Shown here: positions 35,454 through 41,336 of the stretch, piece after piece | How the letters are laid out: each line of letters begins with the position of its first letter | How positions within the stretch are numbered: the stretch's first letter is position 1 | DNA from: Nitrospiraceae bacterium | GTDB lineage: Bacteria; Nitrospirota; Nitrospiria; Nitrospirales; Nitrospiraceae | Assembly: GCA_919902505.1 (NCBI GenBank) | Contig: CAKKRE010000042.1 | Coordinates: forward strand, 1-41,336 | Direction: 5' to 3' | DNA length: 41,336 nucleotides | Notes under the pieces: generated by a model | Seen by the model: the letters and a program-made list of their open reading frames with translations, nothing else | What the model was told of the DNA's origin: nothing | The model's database searches: none | Made by a program: the position numbers and the translations under genes

Positions 35454-35690
35454 TTACGGGGCGAGCAGTCCACCTTCGGCCGAAGCACTTTCCGTCTTCG
35501 AGCCGGTCGAGGCTCCGCATTGAGCGCAGAGGTATTCGTAGAGATTGCCTGTCGGCAGGACGAGCAGGAGCCGTTGGCGTGTAGGCGTTGCCTGGCGGCA
35601 TTGTCCGCAGTACAGCAGGGAGGCGTTAAACGAGTCATATTGATCTGTCTGGCGTTGGCCAGGCTGTGACGGAGCGGGGCGTGGTCGCAT
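35454..35690 (-). CDS. small putative zinc-ribbon protein
   Basis: The 78-residue reading ends with YCGQCRQATPTRQRLL, then LVLPTGNLYEYLCAQCG, which is a zinc-ribbon-like C-x2-C ... C-x2-C arrangement. The N-terminal part is basic and proline rich. A longer open reading up to 35957 overlaps a small membrane-protein gene and is not protein-like before residue 90, so ATG 35690 is used; ATG 35741 is an alternative. No ribosome site is clear. Function unknown. I think small proteins of this type are common in Nitrospira, but this is from memory. Confidence 0.5.
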   Translation of the reverse strand: MRPRPAPSQPGQRQTDQYDSFNASLLYCGQCRQATPTRQRLLLVLPTGNLYEYLCAQCGASTGSKTESASAEGGLLAP

Positions 35691-35803
35691 GGCGCTTGGA
35701 GGCCAATTGGGCGGCGAGGGTCTGTTCGAACGTGGCTGCATGAGCGGTATTCTACTGAGGGAGATGGATGCGGTGCAACAGGACGATGCCTGCCTGATTG
35801 GAA

Positions 35804-36043
35804 TCAAGAATGGCCGATACGTTGATCCTCGGGTGTTTCCGGCTCCTCGGCGTTCCTGCCGCGAAAAATCCACCAGAGTGAACGGATGACCTGAACCATG
35901 ACGTAGAGCGCGACGCCTGAGAGCAATCCATAGAGCCAGGCTTTGCTCCATGGCCACAGGTCAGGCGCGTGCAACACCACGGCAAGGGCAATATGGCCTC
36001 CCAAGCCGAGACAAACGGCGAAGATGATCCACTCACGGGCCAT
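35804..36043 (-). CDS. small two-helix membrane protein
   Basis: The 79-residue product has two clear membrane helices (about 5-26 and 36-58) separated by a Pro/Trp-rich loop (HAPDLWPWSK), and a charged C-terminal tail with several Glu residues. A GAGG ribosome site precedes the ATG. No family recognised and no functional motif seen. Confidence 0.65.
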   Translation of the reverse strand: MAREWIIFAVCLGLGGHIALAVVLHAPDLWPWSKAWLYGLLSGVALYVMVQVIRSLWWIFRGRNAEEPETPEDQRIGHS

Positions 36044-36100
36044 AGTCGCCCTCGGAGGAGGCCATGACGAAGGATAAGCCTGGAGACAATCGACAGGCGG

Positions 36101-36469
36101 TTACACGGAGGTTTTCGCGGATTCGATCTCAGTTGCCGTGATCAGGCTGGACAAGTAGTCCGCCACGAAGGTCAGGGCTTCCTCGCGTCCGTCGGCCCGT
36201 CGGCCTTTTTCGCGTCGCTGTACGGAGAGCTCATGATCCAAGTCCGATTTCACTTCCGTCAGGACACGTTGCAGTGTCGTGGGAGTGATATTGGCATCCA
36301 TGTCCTCAAGCTCCTGACAGCGATCCAGGACCCAGTTCAGTCCCTCGATCCGTCCGGCATAGTGTTCCTGCTCGGCGGTGTCGATCCGGGACATGGTGGT
36401 CGCGAAGGTCTGGGCTTCGTATACCAGATTATAAAAACTCGTAACAGCGCGCTGTAACGTGGGATTCAT
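36101..36469 (-). CDS. hypothetical helical protein
   Basis: No family recognised. The 122-residue product is predicted to be mostly alpha-helical with heptad-like patterns (QRAVTSFYNLVYEAQTFATT in the first third and charged Arg/Glu clusters in the middle), and has no signal or membrane segment. A clear AAGGAG lies five bases before ATG 36469. It stands between two other small genes of unknown function on the same strand. Confidence 0.65.
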   Translation of the reverse strand: MNPTLQRAVTSFYNLVYEAQTFATTMSRIDTAEQEHYAGRIEGLNWVLDRCQELEDMDANITPTTLQRVLTEVKSDLDHELSVQRREKGRRADGREEALTFVADYLSSLITATEIESAKTSV

Positions 36470-36553
36470 AGTGCTCCTTGGCTCATTAAGAGGTTCTCGT
36501 GATTATACCTGAGAATGGGGGGGCGACAAGGTATTTTTTTACTGGGCAGTGGC

Positions 36554-36883
36554 TTACGTAAATAGGAGGGAATGAAACTCGTTCATGAATCCATAATACA
36601 GCGGGGCAAAATCTTTCAGACTATCCGGACTATTTTCTTTCAGTCGCTTGAAGAAGAAGACCTGGGCGCGTGGATCCAGCTCCTCGAGAAGACGGCTGAG
36701 TTGTGCCATCGTGTAGCTCCCGGCAGGAACGCTCAGAACGTAGTGAACCAATCGCTCAACAAACTGTTGCCCGACGTATTCGCTCGTGAGAAGCCCCTCG
36801 GGGATCTTGCCCGCTGCGAGATACTCGTCGAAGGGAATGGCTTGTGCTGCAAAAGGAGCGGACTGCTGAGGACGTGAGGTCAC
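36554..36883 (-). CDS. hypothetical protein
   Basis: The 109-residue protein is soluble, with an acidic central helix (AQLSRLLEELDPRAQVFFFKRLKEN, here written in parts: AQLSRLLEELDPR and VFFFKRLKEN). No family recognised. It starts with GTG 36883, ten bases after GAGG. Just upstream on the same strand a reading ends in a GTGA overlap, but that reading is antisense to the tRNA-Gly gene in its first part and is not accepted as a gene. Confidence 0.6.
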   Translation of the reverse strand: MTSRPQQSAPFAAQAIPFDEYLAAGKIPEGLLTSEYVGQQFVERLVHYVLSVPAGSYTMAQLSRLLEELDPRAQVFFFKRLKENSPDSLKDFAPLYYGFMNEFHSLLFT

Positions 36884-37114
36884 GCTACGGGTACCTCGCT
36901 GATGAGGATGGAGTGGGCCGACATTGGAATCACTCTACTCAAGCCTCGCAGGTCCGTCAAGTGGACAGAAGAAGCACGCAGGTCTGAGGCGAAAGGCTGT
37001 ATGTTTGCGAGAAAAGGGGCCACCCGCGCTTCGTACAGATGGTCGGTTTTGACGGTGGCCCCGCGTCGGCAGCTACGTAGAGTCGCTGTAATGACGATAT
37101 TTCTGCTGCCCGGC
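36884..37114. other. gap with no accepted gene
   Basis: About 230 bases between the hypothetical gene and the tRNA-Gly promoter. The minus strand has a reading with coding-like codon use in its last 60 codons but no normal start codon other than an internal GTG at 37023; the upstream half is the tRNA antisense. I see no promoter or hairpin here besides the tRNA promoter at its right edge. Confidence 0.5.
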
Positions 37115-37144
37115 TTGACAGTCTTTACGCATGGCCGGTAGAAT
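37115..37144 (+). promoter_or_regulatory. promoter of tRNA-Gly
   Basis: TTGACA (37115-37120), 18 bases, then TAGAAT (37139-37144), ending 22 bases before the tRNA. This shows that the left-hand tRNA copy is the functional, transcribed gene. Confidence 0.6.
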
Positions 37145-37166
37145 CCCGCTTCTTCTGTCGGTGGAA

Positions 37167-37241
37167 GCGGGAATAGCTCAGTGGTAGAGCATCGCCTTGC
37201 CAAGGCGAGGGTCGCGGGTTCAAATCCCGTTTCCCGCTCCA
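37167..37241 (+). tRNA. tRNA-Gly (anticodon GCC)
   Basis: The acceptor arm GCGGGAA (37167-37173) pairs with TTCCCGC (37231-37237), discriminator T at 37238 and encoded CCA at 37239-37241. The anticodon stem TCGCC/GGCGA encloses TTGCCAA, so the anticodon is GCC. The 3' part from 37197 onward is repeated at 41285-41332, so this tRNA gene is the integration target of the element to its right and its own 3' end was rebuilt by the element. Confidence 0.97.
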
Positions 37242-37244
37242 ATT
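37197..37244 (+). repeat. attachment site, left end of element (within tRNA-Gly)
   Basis: The first copy of the 48-bp direct repeat covers the anticodon loop to just past the CCA end. The int gene stop (37248) lies three bases beyond it, which is the usual position of a tRNA-targeting integrase. Confidence 0.9.
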
Positions 37245-37247
37245 TTC

Positions 37248-38321
37248 TCAAGCACTTGCACAACACTCTCCGACGGCTCCACCCTCATTGTGATAGTTTT
37301 GTGATATCTGAGGGTGAACGCGCTCCAGAATCAACACTCCCTCTCTTAAACTCTCCGGCGAATGATGCGCGTAGCGCTGCGTCATAGCTGCTGTTTTGTG
37401 CCCCAACAGACGTTGCACCTTGTACAAATCGACACCAGCTTGTGCGAGCCGAGTGGCAAAGGTGTGTCTCAAATCGTGAAAGCGGAAATCGTTCAACGCT
37501 GCCTTCGTTGCCGCGAGTCTGAATGATCGCGTGAGGTTTCGAGCGTCGAATAGCGTCTCAGCTGAACTCGCAAACACGAACGAGCCTGCTGCCCTCTTTG
37601 ACGCTTTTCTCTTCAGCAAGTCCGTTAACCGACCGTTGAGCGGGACAGTCCGCTTCTCGCCATTCTTGCTTCGCATCACCACCAGGACCTGCCGATTGAG
37701 GTCTATGGCTTGCCATTGCAAGTTGAGAATCTCGCCTCGCCGCATGCCGGTGTTTAAGGCAAAGACAATGATGTCCTGCAGCCACGGTGCCGAATGAGCC
37801 AGTAATCGGCCCTCTTCATCCGAGGACAGCCACCGGTCGCGCTCGTTGCGCACTTTCTCCATGCAGACTCTCTGCATGGGATTGTCTCGACACCATTCCC
37901 ACTCTCGGATAGCCACGTTGAAGCTATGCCGAACCAAGCCGAGTTCTTTATTGACCGTGGCTGGCTTGGCCGTCTCACGCCTCTTCGCCTTGTAGGCGGC
38001 AAGAAGTTTCGGTGTGACTTCTGCAAGATTCAAGGAGCCAAACGCACTTCGTAAATGCGTGAGGCACTGCTCGTCCCGCCGTCGGCTTGCCGGGGCTTTG
38101 GTGATTGATCGCTCTTTCAGGTATCGATCCATCATGTCGTTGAACGTATGGTCTTTGGCTTCCAACGTGTCAAAGAATCGGCCCTCAACAATCTTGACCC
38201 GTACTTTCCCGAGAATCGCTTCTGCGAGGCGCTTGTCCGTTGTCCCTGTGGACCGTCGTACTTGCTGGCCCTGATGAATGAACGTCATCCACCATACTTT
38301 ATTGCGTCTAAACAGCCCCAT
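37248..38321 (-). CDS. tyrosine-type site-specific integrase
   Basis: The integrase recombines the element into tRNA-Gly. In this 357-residue reading an N-terminal arm-binding region (about 1-55) precedes a SAM-like core-binding domain (60-145) and the catalytic domain with Arg194 (GMRRGEIL), Lys219, His282 and Arg285 (FHDLRHTF), His308 (LLGHKT) and nucleophile Tyr317 (RYAHH). ATG 38321 is chosen because GGAGG lies six bases before it; ATG 38327 abuts the ribosome site, and the longer start at 38471 overlaps the HTH gene heavily. Its 5' end overlaps the HTH gene 3' end by 14 bases. The gene points towards the att site it acts on. Confidence 0.93.
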   Translation of the reverse strand: MGLFRRNKVWWMTFIHQGQQVRRSTGTTDKRLAEAILGKVRVKIVEGRFFDTLEAKDHTFNDMMDRYLKERSITKAPASRRRDEQCLTHLRSAFGSLNLAEVTPKLLAAYKAKRRETAKPATVNKELGLVRHSFNVAIREWEWCRDNPMQRVCMEKVRNERDRWLSSDEEGRLLAHSAPWLQDIIVFALNTGMRRGEILNLQWQAIDLNRQVLVVMRSKNGEKRTVPLNGRLTDLLKRKASKRAAGSFVFASSAETLFDARNLTRSFRLAATKAALNDFRFHDLRHTFATRLAQAGVDLYKVQRLLGHKTAAMTQRYAHHSPESLREGVLILERVHPQISQNYHNEGGAVGECCASA

Positions 38322-38619
38322 CTGCATCCTCCTTCTGGATGAGGCTTGACTGAATGGTTTCCCCGTGACGGGAAGTATAGACTTCGCGTTTTGAGGCTTC
38401 AATGAGCTGGTCAAGGTCACGGGTGTAGTGGCGAGTCGGCAGAGAGAACGGCTTGACGGAATTGGTCTCAAAGCCCTTCAGCCAGGCCTGAATCGCCTCA
38501 GGTTCAAAGCGGACGAGACCGTGAATGCGCCGGCAGGGAATCTTGTTCTCTGAGGCCCAGAGATAGAGTGTGGATGGCTTGATATTGAGCCAAGCCGAGA
38601 GCTCTTTGACGTTGAGCAT
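38308..38619 (-). CDS. AlpA-type helix-turn-helix protein (excisionase-like)
   Basis: The 103-residue product has an N-terminal HTH of the AlpA/MerR-like kind: LNVKELSAWLNIKPSTLYLWASEN, here in parts LNVKELSAWLNIK and STLYLWASEN, then PCRRIHGLVRFEPEAIQAWL. Proteins like this either direct excision by bending att DNA or activate int expression. ATG 38619 is chosen; a GTG four codons upstream (38631) is also possible. It overlaps int by 14 bases. The rest of the chain is basic. Confidence 0.8.
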   Translation of the reverse strand: MLNVKELSAWLNIKPSTLYLWASENKIPCRRIHGLVRFEPEAIQAWLKGFETNSVKPFSLPTRHYTRDLDQLIEASKREVYTSRHGETIQSSLIQKEDADGAV

Positions 38620-38661
38620 GTGCAGATACACCGGGGGAGTCTCTCGACACCCCCAGTCCCC

Positions 38662-39663
38662 CTAACATGGGCTGCCCGCGTGACCGCCGGCAGACCGGTG
38701 AAACCGAGCGGGCTGTTTGAGCAAGTTCCGGTGTCGGTCCTTCCACCTGGAGATGCCCCTGACAATTTCTTCCAGTAGCCATTCTTCCCCTCCAGGGGTG
38801 GCACAAATGACCGCCAACATCGGCGTCAGGGTGTCACTCACCCATCGTTTCACATTTTGCAGGGTCTGCACCTGCTGCTCCTGGGCCAATCGCCCCTTTT
38901 GAAATCCCTCCGTCAGGAGGGCGTACCACTCCAGCATCGGAGCCCGGTATCGTTCTTCATCGGCATGGTTTGAAGTCTGCCGGAAATCCACATAGGACCG
39001 GAGCAACCCAATGACTAACTCCTTCCAGTCGGTTTCGTCTAACGTTGCCAGTGCCCTTGCGCACTGTTCGGCGCGATCCTTTTTGAGCTCTAATTCCCAC
39101 CGAGTCCCGTACTCCGGCCAGTTCTCTTGTCCTTTGCTCTGCAGTTCCAGCCGTTTGTCGTAAATGCGCAATAAGGTCTGACTCTGAGGACTCCCGAAAT
39201 ACATCGTCTCACCCGTCGTCGCTCCGGTCCCATGCGTCAGGTTTGAGACGATATGCCGGACTTGAGCCGCCCTCGTGACGCACTGGCCTGCAGCAACCGC
39301 CTCTCGAATCGTCCTGACCGGGACCGTTCCCGCCCGGTCATCCAGGGCGCAATCAATGCGCGTGACGTGTCCTTGCTGCTTATGCACCCACTGGAGGAGG
39401 GTTCGGATTTGATCCAGTGTCAGGGCGGACGCCAGGCCGCCCGACAGATCCACATGGATTTCATTCGGACGACGAGGGGCATTGGTGCCCAATTTGCCGA
39501 CCCCACGCAGACCGTCGCTTCTCATCCAGGACAAGGGATAGCCTCGGAACCCGCCCTTAGCCTTGCTCCAGTCTCCACCGAGGACCCGCATCGTCTCTTG
39601 CGGGTTACTGGCTAAGACCGTGAAGGCCAGCCAATCAATCGTGAGGGTGAAGCTCGACTCCAT
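38662..39663 (-). CDS. Rep_trans-family rolling-circle replication initiator
   Basis: The 333-residue product resembles the pT181-type replication initiators (Rep_trans), which nick the origin with an active-site tyrosine. Visible family motifs: an N-terminal IDWLAFTV, a central TRIDCALDD (about 101-109, metal-binding acidic cluster) and YFGSPQSQTLLRIYDK (about 155-170) with candidate catalytic Tyr168. The ATG at 39663 is 40 bases from two strong hairpins. The presence of such a protein in an element with an integrase is also seen in ICEBs1-type and other integrative elements, where the protein serves both replication and transfer. Confidence 0.8.
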   Translation of the reverse strand: MESSFTLTIDWLAFTVLASNPQETMRVLGGDWSKAKGGFRGYPLSWMRSDGLRGVGKLGTNAPRRPNEIHVDLSGGLASALTLDQIRTLLQWVHKQQGHVTRIDCALDDRAGTVPVRTIREAVAAGQCVTRAAQVRHIVSNLTHGTGATTGETMYFGSPQSQTLLRIYDKRLELQSKGQENWPEYGTRWELELKKDRAEQCARALATLDETDWKELVIGLLRSYVDFRQTSNHADEERYRAPMLEWYALLTEGFQKGRLAQEQQVQTLQNVKRWVSDTLTPMLAVICATPGGEEWLLEEIVRGISRWKDRHRNLLKQPARFHRSAGGHAGSPC

Positions 39664-39702
39664 GGAATCTATCGAACTCCTGTACGGAGCGCTGTGGGTA
39701 GC

Positions 39703-39772
39703 GCCCCCGTGTTACCAAGACGGGGGCCATTCCGGTCCGCCCCGCAGCCTCTCGGCATGCGGCGCGGACCGG
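39703..39772. repeat. two tandem hairpins upstream of rep: candidate origin
   Basis: The first hairpin has perfect 8-bp arms GCCCCCGT/ACGGGGGC (39703-39710 and 39720-39727) with a 9-base loop. The second has 9-bp arms (39732-39740 and 39764-39772), one C-C mismatch and four more pairs inside, with a 13-base loop. Both lie between rep and the ribbon-helix-helix gene. Rolling-circle plasmids use hairpins at the nick site, so this is a good candidate origin, but the nick site is not proven. It could also be a terminator after the regulator gene. Confidence 0.55.
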
Positions 39773-39808
39773 CTTTGCCTGCTGATGGTGAGGCGGATAG
39801 CACTGTAC

Positions 39809-40057
39809 TCAGCGTCCTTCCTGTGTCGGTCTGACCAGCTTCTGTCGGACCACGCCAAAGGCCTTTTCTCCGACCTCTCTTGCCACGATCTTAATTGCCT
39901 CGGCCTTGCCGTCCATCACCAGGCTCATGAGGACTGCCCCGCGGACGTACTTGGAGACGGTCGTCCCCTCATCTGATGCACACTTCTCAATGAGCTTGCG
40001 TTCTTGTTCGGTGACTTTGAATTGCAGCGTTTCGGTCTTAGTATCCTCACCCTTCAT
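39809..40057 (-). CDS. ribbon-helix-helix / MobC-like DNA-binding protein
   Basis: The 82-residue product has TLQFKVTEQERKLIEKCASD (about 8-27) and TTVSKYVRGAVLMSLVM, which is the pattern of a ribbon-helix-helix protein with an N-terminal beta strand, like the MobC or plasmid copy-control family. ATG 40057 is chosen because GGAGG lies five bases before it; ATG 40069 overlaps the ribosome site. The gene directly precedes rep and has its own promoter with an operator-like palindrome, so it may repress itself and rep, or help at the origin. Confidence 0.75.
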   Translation of the reverse strand: MKGEDTKTETLQFKVTEQERKLIEKCASDEGTTVSKYVRGAVLMSLVMDGKAEAIKIVAREVGEKAFGVVRQKLVRPTQEGR

Positions 40058-40070
40058 AACGTCCTCCATG

Positions 40071-40111
40071 ATATGTATGCATTACATAATATAGTACATA
40101 TAAATTGTCAA
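40071..40111 (-). promoter_or_regulatory. AT-rich promoter with operator-like inverted repeats
   Basis: On the minus strand TTGACA lies at 40106-40111; candidate -10 boxes are TATTAT (40086-40091, 14-base spacer) or TATGTA (40083-40088, 17). The inverted repeat ATATGTA...TACATAT (40071-40077 and 40095-40101) and a smaller one, ATGTA-N5-TACAT, cover the -10 region. Such short inverted or direct repeats are what ribbon-helix-helix repressors bind in other elements. The start of the regulator gene is 14 bases away. Confidence 0.5.
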
Positions 40112-40334
40112 TGGCCGTGCTAGGTTTATGAGAGAGCTTCCATTTCAAGTGGCCAAACGCCCAACCCGGTTACCGAAAATAAATTCCTTCCGTACTCCTC
40201 TAATCAGCTTGTTTTGTAACCCCCCCCCAGTCAGGTGGGGTTCTGATCCCACTGAGGACTACTCACTTGCCGACGCCAACGATTAGACTTAGCCTCGTTC
40301 ATCCTGCGACCGATTTTCCCGGGGATACTAATCG

Positions 40335-41108
40335 ATGCCGACTCGCAAGCACATATCCTTGGTTGTCTTTTTCTTGACCGCCCTGCTTATCGGCTGTGCA
40401 AGTGACCAAGTCACTCCTATTAAGGTTGTCACCCTTAGAAGTGGCGCTGGACAAGCGATATCTCATATCCCTCCCTGTAGACCGACTGCCCCTGAGTCGA
40501 ATGTGGAAGATCATCTACCAGTGGACCATCCCAAGGTGATAGGGGCATACCTTTGGCAGCAGATTCCACAACCGACCTATCCTACTAAGGCTCAACAACG
40601 TGGCTGGCAGGGAGTTGTACTCATTTGCGTAGTTTTCTTGAAGGACGGTACGATAACGGAAGCTAAAGTGCACCAAAGCTCTGGCATTCCATTGCTCGAC
40701 AATAATGCTCTAGACGCTATCCAATCAATGAAGCGGCTTAATCTTGATCTGGATCTCCATCGCCCGGAATATTCCGCTGTAATTCCTTTTCGATACCACC
40801 TGCAGCCTATGACTGAACATCAACGTAAGATTGCTGCTAATGTATGGGCTTGCCTTACTGCCCAAGCAGCTAAACCATCTCAGTTGATAGGGCTTGCGTC
40901 CGCTCAAAGCGGCACTGTCATTATGCGGGTAACGTTGAGGACGAACGGTGAAGTCGAAGAAATAAAGTTAGACGAAAGTTCAGGATCGGACGTGCTCGAT
41001 CAGACCGCTACAAAATTGGTCATGGATTGCTCCCCATATCCACTAAACAGTACTGATGCTCATAAGCCAACAGTCTTTGTAGTCCCGTTTTCCTACAACA
41101 TCAGATAG
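40335..41108 (+). CDS. lipoprotein with two TonB-C-like domains (element cargo)
   Basis: The 257-residue product has a lipoprotein signal (hydrophobic SLVVFFLTALLIGC, lipid Cys at residue 21). The mature chain has two copies of a TonB C-terminal-like fold: first copy about 85-155 (PTYPTKAQQRGWQGVVLI, then KDGTITEAKVHQSSGIPLLD, then VIPFRYHL), second copy about 180-257 (QSGTVIMRVTLRTNGEVEEI, ESSGSDVLDQTA, FVVPFSYNI). Typical TonB proteins have one such domain and an N-terminal membrane helix with a proline-rich linker; here there is neither the linker nor the helix, so energy transduction is doubtful. It is divergent from the replication genes. Codon use and base composition are more A+T-rich than in the housekeeping genes, as expected for transferred DNA. 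Confidence 0.8.
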   Translation: MPTRKHISLVVFFLTALLIGCASDQVTPIKVVTLRSGAGQAISHIPPCRPTAPESNVEDHLPVDHPKVIGAYLWQQIPQPTYPTKAQQRGWQGVVLICVVFLKDGTITEAKVHQSSGIPLLDNNALDAIQSMKRLNLDLDLHRPEYSAVIPFRYHLQPMTEHQRKIAANVWACLTAQAAKPSQLIGLASAQSGTVIMRVTLRTNGEVEEIKLDESSGSDVLDQTATKLVMDCSPYPLNSTDAHKPTVFVVPFSYNIR

Positions 41109-41134
41109 TAAGAGACAATCAGTTCAAACGGACG

Positions 41135-41190
41135 TGTGCTAGATTTGTGCTAGAAGTCGTCAGAAAGTATCAACCTCGTCAGAACCTATC
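41135..41190. repeat. short direct repeats near the right attachment site
   Basis: TGTGCTAGA occurs at 41135-41143 and 41146-41154 (11 bp apart), and CGTCAGAA followed by two variable bases and TATC occurs at 41158-41171 and 41177-41190 (19 bp apart). They lie between the lipoprotein stop and the right 48-bp repeat. Integrase arm sites and excisionase sites have this kind of layout. Confidence 0.5.
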
Positions 41191-41284
41191 GACCCAATCG
41201 ACAGTGCCCAAACTGAGCCACTATCAGGAAAAATCGGGGAAACCACGGCTCAATCAAGCCCCTACGAAATTACTCTTTTCAGAA

Positions 41285-41332
41285 TTGCCAAGGCGAGGGT
41301 CGCGGGTTCAAATCCCGTTTCCCGCTCCAATT
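41285..41332 (+). repeat. attachment site, right end of element
   Basis: The second exact copy of the 48-bp repeat. It contains the 3' part of tRNA-Gly from the anticodon loop to four bases past the discriminator-CCA, but not the 5' half, so it is a remnant of the original target and not a functional tRNA. Confidence 0.9.
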
Positions 41333-41336
41333 CACA

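Larger units (their letters stand above)
37197..41332. mobile_element. small tRNA-Gly-integrated element with rolling-circle Rep
   Basis: An exact 48-bp direct repeat (37197-37244 and 41285-41332) frames 4088 bp. The left repeat lies in the 3' part of an intact tRNA-Gly; the right repeat is the displaced fragment. Genes inside, in order from the left: tyrosine integrase, AlpA-type HTH, Rep_trans-type initiator and ribbon-helix-helix protein, all on the minus strand, and a divergent lipoprotein gene. No capsid, terminase, relaxase of the MobA type, or type IV secretion genes are present, so it is either an integrative plasmid-like element that needs help to move or a degraded descendant of one. 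The lipoprotein gene is visibly richer in A+T than the housekeeping genes. Confidence 0.85.

Noticed and set aside
36880-37266. Minus-strand reading of 128 codons ending in a GTGA overlap with the next gene
   Set aside because: Its first third is the antisense of the tRNA-Gly gene (ERETGFEPATLALARR-type sequence), a well-known false prediction; the remainder has no normal start.
40218-40242. Poly-C run with GGGGTT forming a small hairpin
   Set aside because: Only six pairs and no T tract; probably chance in a non-coding gap.
37197-41332. Prophage
   Set aside because: No capsid, tail, terminase, lysis or packaging genes; only integration, replication and one cargo gene.

Overview
The window looks like chromosomal DNA from a Nitrospirota bacterium, most likely Nitrospira or a close relative. 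This is an inference from three things: high GC content, the gene run trmFO-xerC-hslV-hslU-argB, and a hairpin-ended intergenic repeat (30352-30474) of a kind I associate from memory with Nitrospira genomes. No rRNA or single diagnostic gene is present to prove it. Most of the window is ordinary housekeeping DNA with tightly packed genes, many of them overlapping by 1-4 bases.

Layout. 1-5389: a tRNA-Val on the minus strand, then a plus-strand operon behind a good sigma70-type promoter (tRNA methylation TrmFO, recombinase XerC, protease HslVU, ArgB). 5554-8370: a probable methyltransferase-like protein, a gamma-carbonic anhydrase and the S12 methylthiotransferase RimO, whose promoter lies so close to the ATG that the mRNA may be leaderless. 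8414-12081 (minus): a response regulator / histidine kinase pair with an HtrA/DegP protease downstream, an envelope-stress layout. 12150-15883 (minus): a three-gene cluster of ankyrin/TPR membrane protein, DUF898 membrane protein and M48 metalloprotease; the first two share zinc-ribbon-like N-termini. 16046-17701: a lone SdhA/FrdA flavoprotein. 17906-23370 (plus): glycine decarboxylase GcvP, a secreted protein, and a nucleoside hydrolase plus ribokinase salvage pair.

23422-34855 is mostly minus strand: a secreted TPR protein, a Mug/TDG-type DNA glycosylase, then (plus) a tiny secreted lysine-rich triple-repeat protein, then a run 28942->25248 (small protein, FIST sensor protein, FKBP isomerase, GcvT, Nudix hydrolase), a P1/DmpA peptidase, the hairpin repeat, a beta-CASP nuclease coupled to a LOG-family protein, two BamE-like lipoproteins, a GNAT acetyltransferase and a DUF502 membrane protein. 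34932-36883 holds small, poorly characterised genes. GcvP and GcvT are both present but in separate loci.

37167-41332 is the accessory part. An intact tRNA-Gly(GCC) gene is the left end of a small integrated element: its last 48 bp are repeated exactly at 41285-41332, 4088 bp away. Between the repeats lie a tyrosine integrase, an AlpA-type HTH protein, a Rep_trans-type rolling-circle initiator, two strong hairpins just upstream of rep that could be a replication origin, a ribbon-helix-helix regulator with an AT-rich operator-like promoter, and, divergently transcribed, a cargo lipoprotein with two TonB-C-like domains. No phage structural or conjugation genes are seen. This compact tRNA-integrated, rolling-circle-type element with a TonB-domain lipoprotein is the most unusual system in the window.
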